A DNA stretch of 64,000 nt, taken from contig JACJGO010000005.1 of NCBI GenBank assembly GCA_014163555.1, positions 248,001 to 312,000 of the forward strand. Direction: 5' to 3'. Shown one piece after another: positions 48,483 through 56,658 of the stretch. Positions within the stretch are counted from its first letter, which is position 1; every line of letters begins with the position of its first letter. The translations under genes were made by a program, and so were the position numbers. The notes under the pieces are model-generated. The model did no database searches. It was not told the DNA's origin and saw only the letters and a list, made by a program, of their open reading frames with translations. This DNA is from Flavisolibacter longurius. GTDB lineage: Bacteria; Bacteroidota; Bacteroidia; Chitinophagales; Chitinophagaceae.

Positions 48483-48935
48483 ATGCTGAAAGGGTTCTGC
48501 CTTGCCGTTTGTATGTCCGGTTTTTTCAGTCTTCATGCACAAAACAAACTTGCCATAGAAGGCATTATAAAAAGCCTGGAGCAAAACGTGGTAAAAGGCA
48601 TTTTGGAAGCCGATACCAATCTCCTGAAACAGGTTTGGGCTGCTGAATTTATGGTGAATACACCCCGGAACGATATTGCAAAAAACAGGGAAGCGGTTTT
48701 TGAAAATCAAAAAATGGGACTGATCAACTACAGCTCTTTTGAACGTGTAGTGGAAGATATCCTGGTGCAGGAAGACTTTGTAATCACCATGGGTTATGAA
48801 ATGTTTGTTTCTAGGAAAGATATTCCCGGTGCGAAAGCCGGCCAGCCGGTAAAAAGACGGTTTACCAATATCTGGAAAATGGAAAAAGGAACCTGGCAGC
48901 AAATAGCCCGACATGCTTCTATTATCTGTTCCTGA
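48483..48935 (+). CDS. Secreted NTF2-like (SnoaL/DUF4440) protein
   Basis: 150 residues with a signal peptide (MLKGFCLAVCMSGFFSLHAQ). The remaining 130 residues show the helix-then-sheet pattern of small NTF2-like proteins: VVKGILEADTNLLKQVWAAEF, VFENQKMGLINYSS and the final strand RRFTNIWKMEKGTWQQIARHAS. Such proteins are cone-shaped binding or isomerase folds with many roles. No catalytic residues can be assigned. It has its own likely promoter and may not belong to the glycan locus. Confidence 0.82.
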   Translation: MLKGFCLAVCMSGFFSLHAQNKLAIEGIIKSLEQNVVKGILEADTNLLKQVWAAEFMVNTPRNDIAKNREAVFENQKMGLINYSSFERVVEDILVQEDFVITMGYEMFVSRKDIPGAKAGQPVKRRFTNIWKMEKGTWQQIARHASIICS

Positions 48936-49009
48936 GAGGAAGTTGTGTTAAAAAATTATCGAGGAATGGAGCAAATAAGTTGAAATTTTACACAACACTG
49001 CAGCGATAA

Positions 49010-49246
49010 TTATTTCTGCTTATGCGTTAAATTTCTTCTCACTCGATTTTTTATTTTATCTTTTTGTTTTTGCTCCAACGAAATAAAATACGGTCGTAAG
49101 TATTCTGTAACAATCCCCGCAACTGCAGCGGAACTGCTGATGATAAAGGACGAGGATTTGTCCATTGAAAAAATGAAATGAAGGATGAGGAAACAGGCAA
49201 GTCCGCTTAAAACGGCGCCAGCTACCAAAAACAAAAACCGTTTCAT
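49010..49246 (-). CDS. Small hypothetical membrane protein
   Basis: 78 residues from the ATG at 49246 (MKRFLFLVAGAVLSG); an ATG at 49291 would add 15 polar residues. Two hydrophobic segments (about 3-27 and 33-50) are followed by a highly charged tail (EQKQKDKIKNRVRRNLTHKQK). Likely an inner-membrane protein with a basic cytoplasmic tail. No family recognised. Confidence 0.5.
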   Translation of the reverse strand: MKRFLFLVAGAVLSGLACFLILHFIFSMDKSSSFIISSSAAVAGIVTEYLRPYFISLEQKQKDKIKNRVRRNLTHKQK

Positions 49247-49465
49247 TTTTGCATGTATCTTTTTGTCTTCTAATGTACGGCACATCTTCATTTCATTTAT
49301 AGAAATACTGATTTGATTTCTGTCGTTCTGTTATCCTTCTCCATAATGGAGAAAAACAATATATGCCACGGAATCTGGAGAGGCTGTCCCGGCAAATGGA
49401 GCAACCTGTACCCCTAAAAGTTGGGCGGACCGACTGGGTAGTTGACAACGGCATGATATTTCCTG

Positions 49466-49505
49466 TATTGGGACCATAACGTAAATATTGGGACCATAAC
49501 GTAAA
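49466..49505 (+). repeat. Perfect 20-bp tandem repeat, two copies
   Basis: tattgggaccataacgtaaa occurs twice head to tail (49466-49485 and 49486-49505) with no mismatch, ending 23 bases before the ATG of the response regulator gene. It may be a duplicated regulatory site or a recent slippage duplication. Confidence 0.95.
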
Positions 49506-49528
49506 ATCGTACGCTAGAACAAAACATT

Positions 49529-49960
49529 ATGGGACAACGCTCAGGACCTATTGTAATTATTGAAGACGATCCCGACGATCAGGTTGTTTTGCAAGAAGCT
49601 TTTGAAAACCTGAAAGTTCCCAATCCGTTGCGATTTTTCAATAATTGCAAAGATGCGTATACCTACCTGGAAACCACGAAAGAAAAACCATTTCTGGTAT
49701 TGTCGGATATCAACCTTCCAGGAATGTCTGGGGCGGAACTAAAGCGAAAGATCAACTCGGTGTCACAGATCCGGCGGAAAAGTATTCCGTTTATATTTTT
49801 AACCACGACTTCTGCCCACGCTGCGGTGCTGGATGCCTACGAAAGCCTGGCACAAGGCTTTTTCACTAAGCCCGATAACATCCATGCCTTGCAGCAAATG
49901 CTTGAAATGATTCTGAATTACTGGAAGATCAGTCGCCACCCAAACCCCGACCTGGTTTAA
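49529..49960 (+). CDS. Single-domain response regulator (Rcp1-like)
   Basis: 143 residues, receiver domain only. The acidic pocket EDDPDDQ, the phosphorylation site D60 in LSDINLPGMSG, the threonine in IFLTTTSA and the lysine in FFTKP are all present. Stand-alone receivers with an EDDPDDQ start are usual partners of phytochrome-like or PAS histidine kinases in Bacteroidota, such as the orphan multi-PAS kinase at 13456-16188, but that pairing is only an inference. No output domain. A 20-bp tandem repeat lies just upstream. Confidence 0.92.
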   Translation: MGQRSGPIVIIEDDPDDQVVLQEAFENLKVPNPLRFFNNCKDAYTYLETTKEKPFLVLSDINLPGMSGAELKRKINSVSQIRRKSIPFIFLTTTSAHAAVLDAYESLAQGFFTKPDNIHALQQMLEMILNYWKISRHPNPDLV

Positions 49961-50263
49961 GTTTTCACAGCTCTTTTTCCAGCCTGCCATGGTTGCCAAA
50001 TCGTTTGTTTCCAGAAACGAATGCTACAATAATGATGGGAGAGTGGCGCTTTTATTAACCCCAACATTGTCTTCATAAAGCAAGGGCAAATATTCAGGCG
50101 TCATTAAAAAGCAAGGCAAACAACATTTCCGTAAATTTATTCTGGAAAATTGCCTACGCAATTACATCGTACAGTTTTGGATTTTGGAAGGAAAACATTC
50201 AAATAATTTTTGCTTCGAATAATTCTTTTTTTTCGAAAGCATTGACGTGTTGTAAACTATAAA
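49961..50263. other. Intergenic region, 303 bases
   Basis: No gene or strong hairpin seen. A TAATTTTTG box near 50202 may be part of a promoter for the small gene at 50264, with a TTTG about 17 bases upstream; spacing is not ideal. Confidence 0.4.
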
Positions 50264-50578
50264 ATGCTGCACATGCCACACCATGTTACACTGTCCCAAA
50301 CCATGAATGACCTTCGCAAGGAAGGCTATACAGAAGATTTCAATTTAAAGCAAAACTGCCTGGAATGCCGTAACGGTGAATTCAAAGTATTTGCCGATGA
50401 TTTCAAGGTTGATAAATTCTATCGTTTCGAAGGAGAAAGCAACCCATCCGACTCCTCGATACTCTATGCCATCTCTTCGGATAAACACGGAATCAAAGGC
50501 GTGCTGGTGAATGCCTATGGTATTTACAGCGAACCGGTAACCGATCAAATGATGGAAAAGCTGGAAGTCAGGCCATAA
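50264..50578 (+). CDS. Small conserved-looking hypothetical protein
   Basis: 104 residues, soluble, acidic-neutral. The first half has LSQTMNDLRKEGYTEDFNL and a single CLEC motif (NCLECRNGEF), the second half alternates strands and helices (FRFEGESNPSDSSILYAISS). Proteins of this type are widespread in Bacteroidota and are sometimes labelled phosphoribosylpyrophosphate synthetase, for which there is no support here: no PRPP-binding loop is visible. Function unknown. A strong bidirectional terminator follows. Confidence 0.75.
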   Translation: MLHMPHHVTLSQTMNDLRKEGYTEDFNLKQNCLECRNGEFKVFADDFKVDKFYRFEGESNPSDSSILYAISSDKHGIKGVLVNAYGIYSEPVTDQMMEKLEVRP

Positions 50579-50581
50579 AAA

Positions 50582-50609
50582 AACCGGCTTTACTGGTGTA
50601 AAGCCGGTT
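50582..50609. terminator. Bidirectional intrinsic terminator between convergent genes
   Basis: AACCGGCTTTAC (50582-50593) and GTAAAGCCGGTT (50598-50609) form a perfect 12-bp stem with a TGGT loop. The A-run on the left becomes a T-run after the hairpin on the minus strand, so it is a classical terminator for the copper operon and also lies 3 bases after the plus-strand gene stop. Confidence 0.93.
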
Positions 50610-50623
50610 GGTGATTGTTTTCG

Positions 50624-50836
50624 TTAGGCGAGACTTTCTGCTTTATAGCCTGCCTTTTCTACCGCCTTGATCACGTCTGCCTCGTCCAGGTTTTCCGTCG
50701 TAACGGTCAACACTTTTTTTGGATTGGCAATATCAACTTTCCAGTTGTTTTCACCAATGGCTTCGTTAAGCACCGGTGTAACGGTTGCAATGCATGATCC
50801 GCACATAATGTTTGTTTTGACTTCTATTGTTTTCAT
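50624..50836 (-). CDS. copZ: Copper chaperone, heavy-metal-associated domain (CopZ-like)
   Basis: 70 residues, a single ferredoxin-like HMA domain. The metal site is MCGSC (C12, C15), a CxxC with the Met before it. The usual GYKAE at the end of the fold is present. It would bind Cu(I) in the cytosol and pass it to the ATPase encoded 76 bases upstream on the same strand. A strong terminator closes the operon. Confidence 0.92.
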   Translation of the reverse strand: MKTIEVKTNIMCGSCIATVTPVLNEAIGENNWKVDIANPKKVLTVTTENLDEADVIKAVEKAGYKAESLA

Positions 50837-50912
50837 ATCGTCTGTTTTTTATTTTTTAATTAAATCTTTCATATGCTAAATGCTTTTTCTGAATAATTGA
50901 TTCAAAGAGTGT

Positions 50913-53342
50913 TTACAACTTCAACCATTTTAGCCGCAAGCTATTGGTGACAACACTCACACTGCTAAGGGCCATGGCTGCACCGGCAATCATCGGGTTC
51001 AACAAGAATCCGGTAAACGAATACAGGATACCGGCTGCAATCGGTATTCCAATCACGTTGTAAATAAATGCCCAGAACAAGTTTTGCCGGATGGTGGCTA
51101 CCGTTTTTTTCGACAGCGTAATCGCCTTTGGAATTTTGGACAGATCAGATGAGATGATCGTCATTTTTGCAACGTCCATTGCGATATCGCTGCCTTTACC
51201 CATAGCAATGCTGACATCGGCCTGGGCCAGCGCATTGCTGTCATTGATGCCATCACCCACCATAGCCACGGTTTTACCTTGTGCCTGCAGGCTTTTCACA
51301 AAGGCTGCCTTTTCGATGGGTAACACCTCTGCCTGGTAGTGTTTAATTCCAACCTGCAAAGCGATAGCTTCGGCCGTAAACCGGTTATCACCGGTAAGCA
51401 TATAAACATCAATCCCTGCGGCATGTAATGCGCTCACGGCTTCTACAGATGAGGGCTTAACCTTGTCAGCGATGGCAATGGCAGCCAAGGCTTTTTCTTT
51501 GTTAGCCAGCCAAACAACTGTTTGTGCTTTTGCCAGCCAGCCATCGGCTGTTTTTTGCAAATCTTCGTTTACCAAAATGTTTTCTGCTTGCAGCAATGCG
51601 GGGCTGCCCAGGAAATAAGAAATGCCATTAACCACGGCTTTCACGCCTTTCCCAGTAATGCTTTCAAAATGGTCTATCGGCAAGGCCTGTGCGTTTTTTT
51701 GTTTGACGTGTCGCACAACGGCTTCCGCCAGCGGATGTTCTGATGGCTGTTCGATGGTGTACAACAGGTTGAATAGCTCCTGTTCTGCCAGTCCATCGAT
51801 CGCTTTTATGGAGACAACCTCCGGGCGGCCTTCGGTGATGGTGCCGGTTTTGTCCAGCACAACGGCCGATACCTTTTTGGCCAGCTCCAGGCTTTCAGCG
51901 TCTTTGATCAGGATGCCGTTTTCGGCGCCTTTCCCCACGCCGGCCATAATCGCCGTTGGCGTGGCCAGTCCAAGGGCACAGGGACAGGCAATCACCAGTA
52001 CGGTTACAAAAGCCAGCAATCCTTGCGTAAAGCCATTTTCACCACCGAGTACAACCCAGGCAATCAAACTCAGGACCGCAATCAGAATAACGATGGGAAC
52101 AAAAATGCCGGCAATTTTATCCACCAGCTTTTGCACCGGCGCTTTGCTGCCCTGGGCTTCCTGCACCATTTTGATAATATGGGCCAGCACCGTATCGCCA
52201 CCCACTTTGTCTGCCCTGAATTGAAAACTTCCTTTTTGGTTGATGGTTCCGGCAAATACCTTTTCACCACTACTTTTTTCTACCGGCACCGGTTCGCCGC
52301 TGATCATGCTTTCATCAACATAAGAGGTTCCACTGCTAACGGTACCATCCACCGCAATTTTTTCACCCGGCTTTACCAGTAAAGTATCACCCACTTTTAC
52401 GGAAGTGATGGGCACTTCCATCTGGTGGCCGCCGGTATGGATAACGGTTACGGTTTTGGGTTGCAATCCAATCAGCTTTTTAATGGCGGAGGAAGTATTG
52501 CCTTTCGCCTTTTCTTCCAGCATTTTGCCCAGCAGAATGAAGGCTATTACAACCGCTGCCGCTTCAAAATAAACATGCGCATGCAAGCCCTTGCTGTGCC
52601 AGTATTGAGGATACAGGGTGTTAAACACACTAAATATATAAGCAACACCGGTACTAAGCGCTACAAGGGTATCCATATTGGCAGAACGGTGTTTAGCCTG
52701 CTTCCAGGCACCTACAAAAAACTGTCGCCCAAAAACCAGTACCACGGGAGTGGCCAGTGCCCACATGATGTAATTGGCGTAAGGCATATCCATATAAAAC
52801 ATCCCGATGATCACCAGCGGAACGGCTAAAATCAACGACGCAATGGTGCGGCGTTTCAGGCTCTGGAACTTTTTGCGATGCACTTCTTCAAGAGCGTCTT
52901 TTGCTTCTTCGGTTTCGTCAATCATCAGGTCGTAACCAATGCCCTGCAAGGCGGCTTTTAGCTTGTAAGGATCGGTGATGGTGGGCACATATTCCACCTG
53001 CGCTGTTGCATTGGCGTAATTCACGGAAACATTCACCACGCCGGGGGTATTTTCCAGAATAGTTTGCGAACTGCTGGCGCAGGAAGCGCAGCTCATATTA
53101 AGAACGGGAAATGATTTTTTCACGGTATCGACATCATAGCCCAGGTCCCGTATGGCTTTTACCGCTTTCGGAACCGTTTGCAGTTCATCCTGCGTAGTGA
53201 TAACGGCCCTGTTGTTGTTCAGTTCTACCTTGTGTGTCCTGATTCCTTCCACCTTGCTTAGGCCTTTGTCAACAATCAGCGCACAGTGTTCGCTGTCGAC
53301 TCCCGACAAAGGCAGGTGGATCAAATGTTCATTGTTCTTCAT
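50913..53342 (-). CDS. copA: Copper-exporting P1B-type ATPase
   Basis: 809 residues. Two N-terminal HMA domains: the first (about 5-75) has SEHC in place of CxxC, so it lacks one metal ligand; the second (about 77-145) has MSCASC (C85, C88). Eight membrane segments follow the P1B plan. The ion-path motif CPC is at 453-455, the phosphorylated aspartate is D497 in DKTGT, HPLAEAV is the nucleotide-binding HP motif, and [10 protein letters not shown] is the hinge. The last helix contains MALSS, a Cu(I)-selective feature. It pumps copper out of the cytosol at the inner membrane. It lies between the HMA-AraC regulator and the CopZ-like gene on one strand. Confidence 0.96.
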   Translation of the reverse strand: MKNNEHLIHLPLSGVDSEHCALIVDKGLSKVEGIRTHKVELNNNRAVITTQDELQTVPKAVKAIRDLGYDVDTVKKSFPVLNMSCASCASSSQTILENTPGVVNVSVNYANATAQVEYVPTITDPYKLKAALQGIGYDLMIDETEEAKDALEEVHRKKFQSLKRRTIASLILAVPLVIIGMFYMDMPYANYIMWALATPVVLVFGRQFFVGAWKQAKHRSANMDTLVALSTGVAYIFSVFNTLYPQYWHSKGLHAHVYFEAAAVVIAFILLGKMLEEKAKGNTSSAIKKLIGLQPKTVTVIHTGGHQMEVPITSVKVGDTLLVKPGEKIAVDGTVSSGTSYVDESMISGEPVPVEKSSGEKVFAGTINQKGSFQFRADKVGGDTVLAHIIKMVQEAQGSKAPVQKLVDKIAGIFVPIVILIAVLSLIAWVVLGGENGFTQGLLAFVTVLVIACPCALGLATPTAIMAGVGKGAENGILIKDAESLELAKKVSAVVLDKTGTITEGRPEVVSIKAIDGLAEQELFNLLYTIEQPSEHPLAEAVVRHVKQKNAQALPIDHFESITGKGVKAVVNGISYFLGSPALLQAENILVNEDLQKTADGWLAKAQTVVWLANKEKALAAIAIADKVKPSSVEAVSALHAAGIDVYMLTGDNRFTAEAIALQVGIKHYQAEVLPIEKAAFVKSLQAQGKTVAMVGDGINDSNALAQADVSIAMGKGSDIAMDVAKMTIISSDLSKIPKAITLSKKTVATIRQNLFWAFIYNVIGIPIAAGILYSFTGFLLNPMIAGAAMALSSVSVVTNSLRLKWLKL

Positions 53343-53455
53343 GGCTTCAACATTTTATCACCACAAAGGTCTTAAAAGGGCAGAGGGGGACTGTTACACC
53401 TTTTTGGAAAAGATGTACAGATTTTTGCAGGACAGCGTAAAATGCCAGTGATTGT

Positions 53456-54022
53456 CTACCCGTGAATGCCGTCGATAGGCTTTCGGTGCACCGCACCAAG
53501 TTGCTTGAACTGGGAAGGCGTCATTCCTGTAACCTTTTTAAACTGATTGGACAGATGTTGTGTGCTGCTGTAGCCAAGATCAAAGGCAATCTGGCCAAGG
53601 GACAGTTCATCATAAATAAGCAGCTCTTTTGTTTTTTCAATTTTTTGCAGGATAAAAAACTGTTCGATGGTGATACCTTCCACCTCTGAGAACAAGCGAC
53701 TGATGGAGGAATAATCCTTAAAAATGGCTTCAGTAATGTATTTGCTCACGCTGAAATGATCTTCTACAGTTCCGCTTTGTGCTTTTTGGATCAGAAGATT
53801 TTTTACCTGCTCGATCAATTGTTTTTTCTGGTCATCAAGCAACTCAAATCCTGCCTGTTTCAGATCGGTGGCAAATGACTGGAGTTGATCCTTCCCTGGT
53901 TTGTTTGCCAGGTCCACTTCGCCCAGGCGAACACTGGTTGCCGACAGGTTATTTTTTTGAAGAAGCTGTTCTACTGAAGCGATACAACGGGGACAAACCA
54001 TGTTTTTTATTATCAGCCGCAT
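53456..54022 (-). CDS. HMA-AraC fusion transcriptional regulator
   Basis: 188 residues. The N-terminal 75 residues are a heavy-metal-associated-like domain with NMVCPRC (CxxC at 9-12). The C-terminal part (about 80-180) is an AraC-type DNA-binding domain with two helix-turn-helix units (LGQIAFDLGYSSTQHLSNQF and KVTGMTPSQF). This arrangement would let copper binding control DNA binding directly, unlike CueR or CopY. It starts the copA-copZ operon, so it is a likely autoregulator. A perfect TACCTTTG (-7-like) box ends 4 bases before the ATG, which may give a nearly leaderless transcript; no matching -33 box is seen. Confidence 0.9.
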   Translation of the reverse strand: MRLIIKNMVCPRCIASVEQLLQKNNLSATSVRLGEVDLANKPGKDQLQSFATDLKQAGFELLDDQKKQLIEQVKNLLIQKAQSGTVEDHFSVSKYITEAIFKDYSSISRLFSEVEGITIEQFFILQKIEKTKELLIYDELSLGQIAFDLGYSSTQHLSNQFKKVTGMTPSQFKQLGAVHRKPIDGIHG

Positions 54023-54162
54023 GGAGCAAAGGTATTGGTTGGTAGCAATTGGCGGGAAGCCATGTATCCAAACATGCAGAACCTGGATTCCTTACCTATA
54101 AAACAGGAATCGTTCCTAAAATGTTTAAAACAAAAACCATTCATTCAAGCCTGTCTCAAAAA

Positions 54163-54181
54163 ATCCGCCCAGAGGGCGGAT
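54163..54181 (-). terminator. Intrinsic terminator of the Gre-domain gene
   Basis: ATCCGCCC and GGGCGGAT (54163-54170 and 54174-54181) form a perfect 8-bp GC-rich stem with a 3-base loop. On the minus strand it is followed by TTTTTT. It is 27 bases after the stop of the gene ending at 54208. Confidence 0.9.
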
Positions 54182-54207
54182 CATTTTCAGTTTGAATGCT
54201 ACAAGGT

Positions 54208-54606
54208 TTATTTGGTTAACTGCGAAACCGCCATAATGGTAAAATAGCGGTTTCCTTTGGGGGTTTGCCAATGGATATCGTCTCCCCGTCGGTAGCCAAA
54301 AATGGCACTGCCAATGGATGAAAAAAGTGAAACCTTGCATTTCCGGTGATCGGCTTCTTCCGGCAAAACCACCGTGTACGTATAATTTAACCGCGCCATT
54401 TTATCCCGCAGGATCACCTTTGTATTCAACCGAACACCATCCCAGGGAAACTCGTCTTCACTGCAAACCGAGGCGCTTTCCAGTCGGCTCAGGAGATAAG
54501 CACTTTTCTCATCTCTGACGAGTTCTTTTTTTGTGCTGAGATAGGTACGAATGATATCAAAGTCTTCCTTTGCAATAATGGTATTTTCAGTGTTTGTTGC
54601 GATCAT
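54208..54606 (-). CDS. GreA/GreB-family (Rnk-like) C-terminal domain protein
   Basis: 132 residues from the ATG at 54606; an ATG at 54642 adds 12. The C-terminal half matches the Gre FKBP-like domain (LNYTYTVVLPEEADH, SLFSSIGSAIFGYRRGDDIHWQTP). The N-terminal half is short and helical and lacks a full-length Gre coiled coil, so it is closer to Rnk-type proteins that bind RNA polymerase than to GreA. It is in a small cluster with a membrane-anchored protein and an HPF-like gene, suggesting a stress or stationary-phase role. Confidence 0.85.
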   Translation of the reverse strand: MIATNTENTIIAKEDFDIIRTYLSTKKELVRDEKSAYLLSRLESASVCSEDEFPWDGVRLNTKVILRDKMARLNYTYTVVLPEEADHRKCKVSLFSSIGSAIFGYRRGDDIHWQTPKGNRYFTIMAVSQLTK

Positions 54607-54766
54607 GATCTTTGATTTAACAGATAAAAATGAAATTTCCACCCGGCTATTAGGCCGTTTATTTTATCCCTGTGTTACCAGGGGCTGAAAAAGAAAGACT
54701 TTACGTCCCGAATAAAAATGATAGGGTTTCATAACACGGCTTTTGTTTATTGACAAACTGATTTTA

Positions 54767-55270
54767 CTAAATAACATACTCAGCTTCCGGCCCAACATTG
54801 TACGAATAGTTGAAGCCGTCGATGCGGTTTTTCCAGTGTTGTGCTTTTTTGGCGAGCAGCGTAAGCTCCGAAAGGGCATCATGGGCATGGTCAAAAAAAC
54901 AAAGAGTCGAATCGGTCTTCCTTTTTGCGGACTCTACTTCCAGCACGACCCGCTCGATATGACCGTCTTTGTTTTTCTCTTTCTTAACCCTTGTTGCGGT
55001 TATGGAGCGCAGCGGAATGACATGTGATTTATGTACCCGGCAACTATGATCAAGAAAGACCAGTTTTCCGCTTTTGTTATCCAGGGCAATCCTACGGTTT
55101 CCGATCGTTTCGGCGTGAGACACGGAAAGCCCTTTCCGTGCAAGCAGACGCTTGTATGCACCCGTCAGGTTTAATTGTCGCTTTTGCTTCCGTTGCCTCG
55201 CCAAAAGGTATCGAACACCATAAATGGATGCGATTCCTGCAGCAATGGCTGTGATGATAAAACCTGTCAT
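54767..55270 (-). CDS. Membrane-anchored hypothetical protein
   Basis: 167 residues from the ATG at 55270 (MTGFIITAIAAGIASIYGVRYLLARQRKQKR), which places a single N-terminal transmembrane helix followed by a basic stretch. The remaining 135 residues form a soluble, strand-rich cytosolic domain (LVFLDHSCRVHKSHVIPLRSI) with no family recognised. The frame from 55417 has no such organisation in its extra part. It is 59 bases downstream of the HPF-like gene on the same strand. Confidence 0.65.
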   Translation of the reverse strand: MTGFIITAIAAGIASIYGVRYLLARQRKQKRQLNLTGAYKRLLARKGLSVSHAETIGNRRIALDNKSGKLVFLDHSCRVHKSHVIPLRSITATRVKKEKNKDGHIERVVLEVESAKRKTDSTLCFFDHAHDALSELTLLAKKAQHWKNRIDGFNYSYNVGPEAEYVI

Positions 55271-55329
55271 AACAAAATTGTTGTTTGCTTGTACAAAAAA
55301 ATTCCGGATACTCTTTCTCCTGCATGCAC

Positions 55330-55656
55330 TCAGACTACCGCTTTTGCCAGGAGTGATTTTCTTTTTTCCAGTTGCCGCATTAACCGTTTTTCCACGTTCC
55401 TCAGCAACTGCTTCCATTGCTGGCCTCTGTCGGAAGCCACAACATCAGGCCCTGGAATGCCAACCCGCACATTTACCATCCTGGGTATTTCCGCATCGGG
55501 TTCCGCTTTCAGGTAGATGTCGATCCAGTTGATTGCCGGCAGTGTTTTTTGCAATTTTCGAATCAGTCCCTGGATTTTGCGGTCGAGGTAATCATTCATT
55601 TTTACGCCTGTTAATTGAACATCTAATTTGATAGGATTAATCTCTGTTGTTGTCAT
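55330..55656 (-). CDS. HPF/RaiA-like ribosome-associated protein
   Basis: 108 residues with the beta-alpha-beta-beta-beta-alpha pattern of the ribosome hibernation domain: LDVQLTGVKMNDYLDRKIQGLIRKLQK, then WIDIYLKAEPDAEIPRMVNVRVGIPGPDVVASDRGQQWKQLLRNVEKRLMRQLEKRK. It binds, if true to family, the 30S A/P-site region and stops translation in stress. Its length equals short HPF; the C-terminus is basic. It heads a minus-strand cluster with a membrane-anchored protein and the Gre-domain gene. Confidence 0.85.
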   Translation of the reverse strand: MTTTEINPIKLDVQLTGVKMNDYLDRKIQGLIRKLQKTLPAINWIDIYLKAEPDAEIPRMVNVRVGIPGPDVVASDRGQQWKQLLRNVEKRLMRQLEKRKSLLAKAVV

Positions 55657-56280
55657 AATAAATGGTTTTATCTGATCGGTAATCAGGGTTATAAAATGAT
55701 TTGTTGTTGGAAATTTTTTGTCGTACAGAAAGTGGAGCCGGCTTTAAAGGATCGATCTCATTCGTGGTTCGTACGCTCCCGGATAACAGCAAAAAGGCTT
55801 ACAGAAATTGCATACAAGGAATACGACAAAGCATTTATTCGTTGCAACCGTTTGAAAACTGTTCAAAAGAATAAACGTCATATATCCTTCCTGCAAAACA
55901 TTCAGGAATTGCATTACAATTCAGCAGGCTATTTCAGTAGCCTAGCTAGCGTAATTCATAAAACAATACGAAAACGATTAGAAATTCATCGCCGGAAGGC
56001 TGGAAGAAAATCGCTTGTACGATGAAAAATAATAGAGGTCGGTACAAAAAGGAACAAACTCAGGAAACGAACAGGTAAAGTCATCACTCATATCGAGGAT
56101 GATGTACCCTTTTGGCAGAACAGGTTTAATATGTTGTAAGCTGTAGGCCATTTGAGCAAACTTACAAAAATTAACCGACAGGGCGAAGCCATAGGGGCTT
56201 AGAATGCGGATAACACGCAGTGTGAGTAAGGAATTCAGGGCATCTTAAGGAATTCTTAGCAAATAGAAAAAAGCGTTCGA
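55657..56280. other. Intergenic region, 624 bases
   Basis: Contains a plus-strand open frame at 55696-56025 with an unusually basic, non-domain-like translation that I do not accept as a gene. A 10-bp direct repeat TAAGGAATTC lies at 56227-56236 and 56246-56255, just after the end of the minus-strand receiver gene. Otherwise nothing recognised. Confidence 0.5.
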
Positions 56281-56658
56281 TCATTTCCCGCTTTCTATCT
56301 TTTTTTGCACGGTATTGATAATTTGCAGAAACTCCATCGGGTCCACCGGCTTTGAAAGCGATACAGTGGAAATGCCTTCAATCATTCCCTCGGGAACTGT
56401 CTCATATCCTGTGGTCAACACAAGATAAAACGACCGGTGAGAAAGTTTTTTCAATACGCCATATCCGTTAAGCAAAGGCATGTCCACATCCATGAATACC
56501 AGGTCCGGTTGCAGGCTATTGATTTTTTCAACGGCTTCCAATCCTTCCCTTGCTGTTCCTGCAATTTGAAGCCCCGGTGCCAGTTGCAAAATCAATTCAC
56601 GGATCACTTCTATGGCAATGGGTTCATCATCGATAATAACAACACGGATCGGATTCAT
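56281..56658 (-). CDS. Receiver-only response regulator paired with LytS-type kinase
   Basis: 125 residues: DDE (acidic pocket), phosphorylation site D57 in FMDVDMP, and K103 in LSKPV. The receiver most resembles LytR/AlgR-type regulators, but the LytTR DNA-binding domain that normally follows is missing; the stop is directly after the receiver. The start overlaps the kinase stop by four bases (ATGA), so the two are coupled. It may act through protein contact or as a phosphate sink. Confidence 0.92.
   Translation of the reverse strand: MNPIRVVIIDDEPIAIEVIRELILQLAPGLQIAGTAREGLEAVEKINSLQPDLVFMDVDMPLLNGYGVLKKLSHRSFYLVLTTGYETVPEGMIEGISTVSLSKPVDPMEFLQIINTVQKKIESGK

Noticed and set aside
50264-50578. 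Phosphoribosylpyrophosphate synthetase label for the 104-residue protein
   Set aside because: Far too short and without a PRPP-binding loop.
55696-56025. Plus-strand open frame of 109 codons between the HPF-like gene and the receiver gene
   Set aside because: The translation is strongly basic, has no domain pattern or signal, no ribosome site, and lies in a region with otherwise non-coding character.
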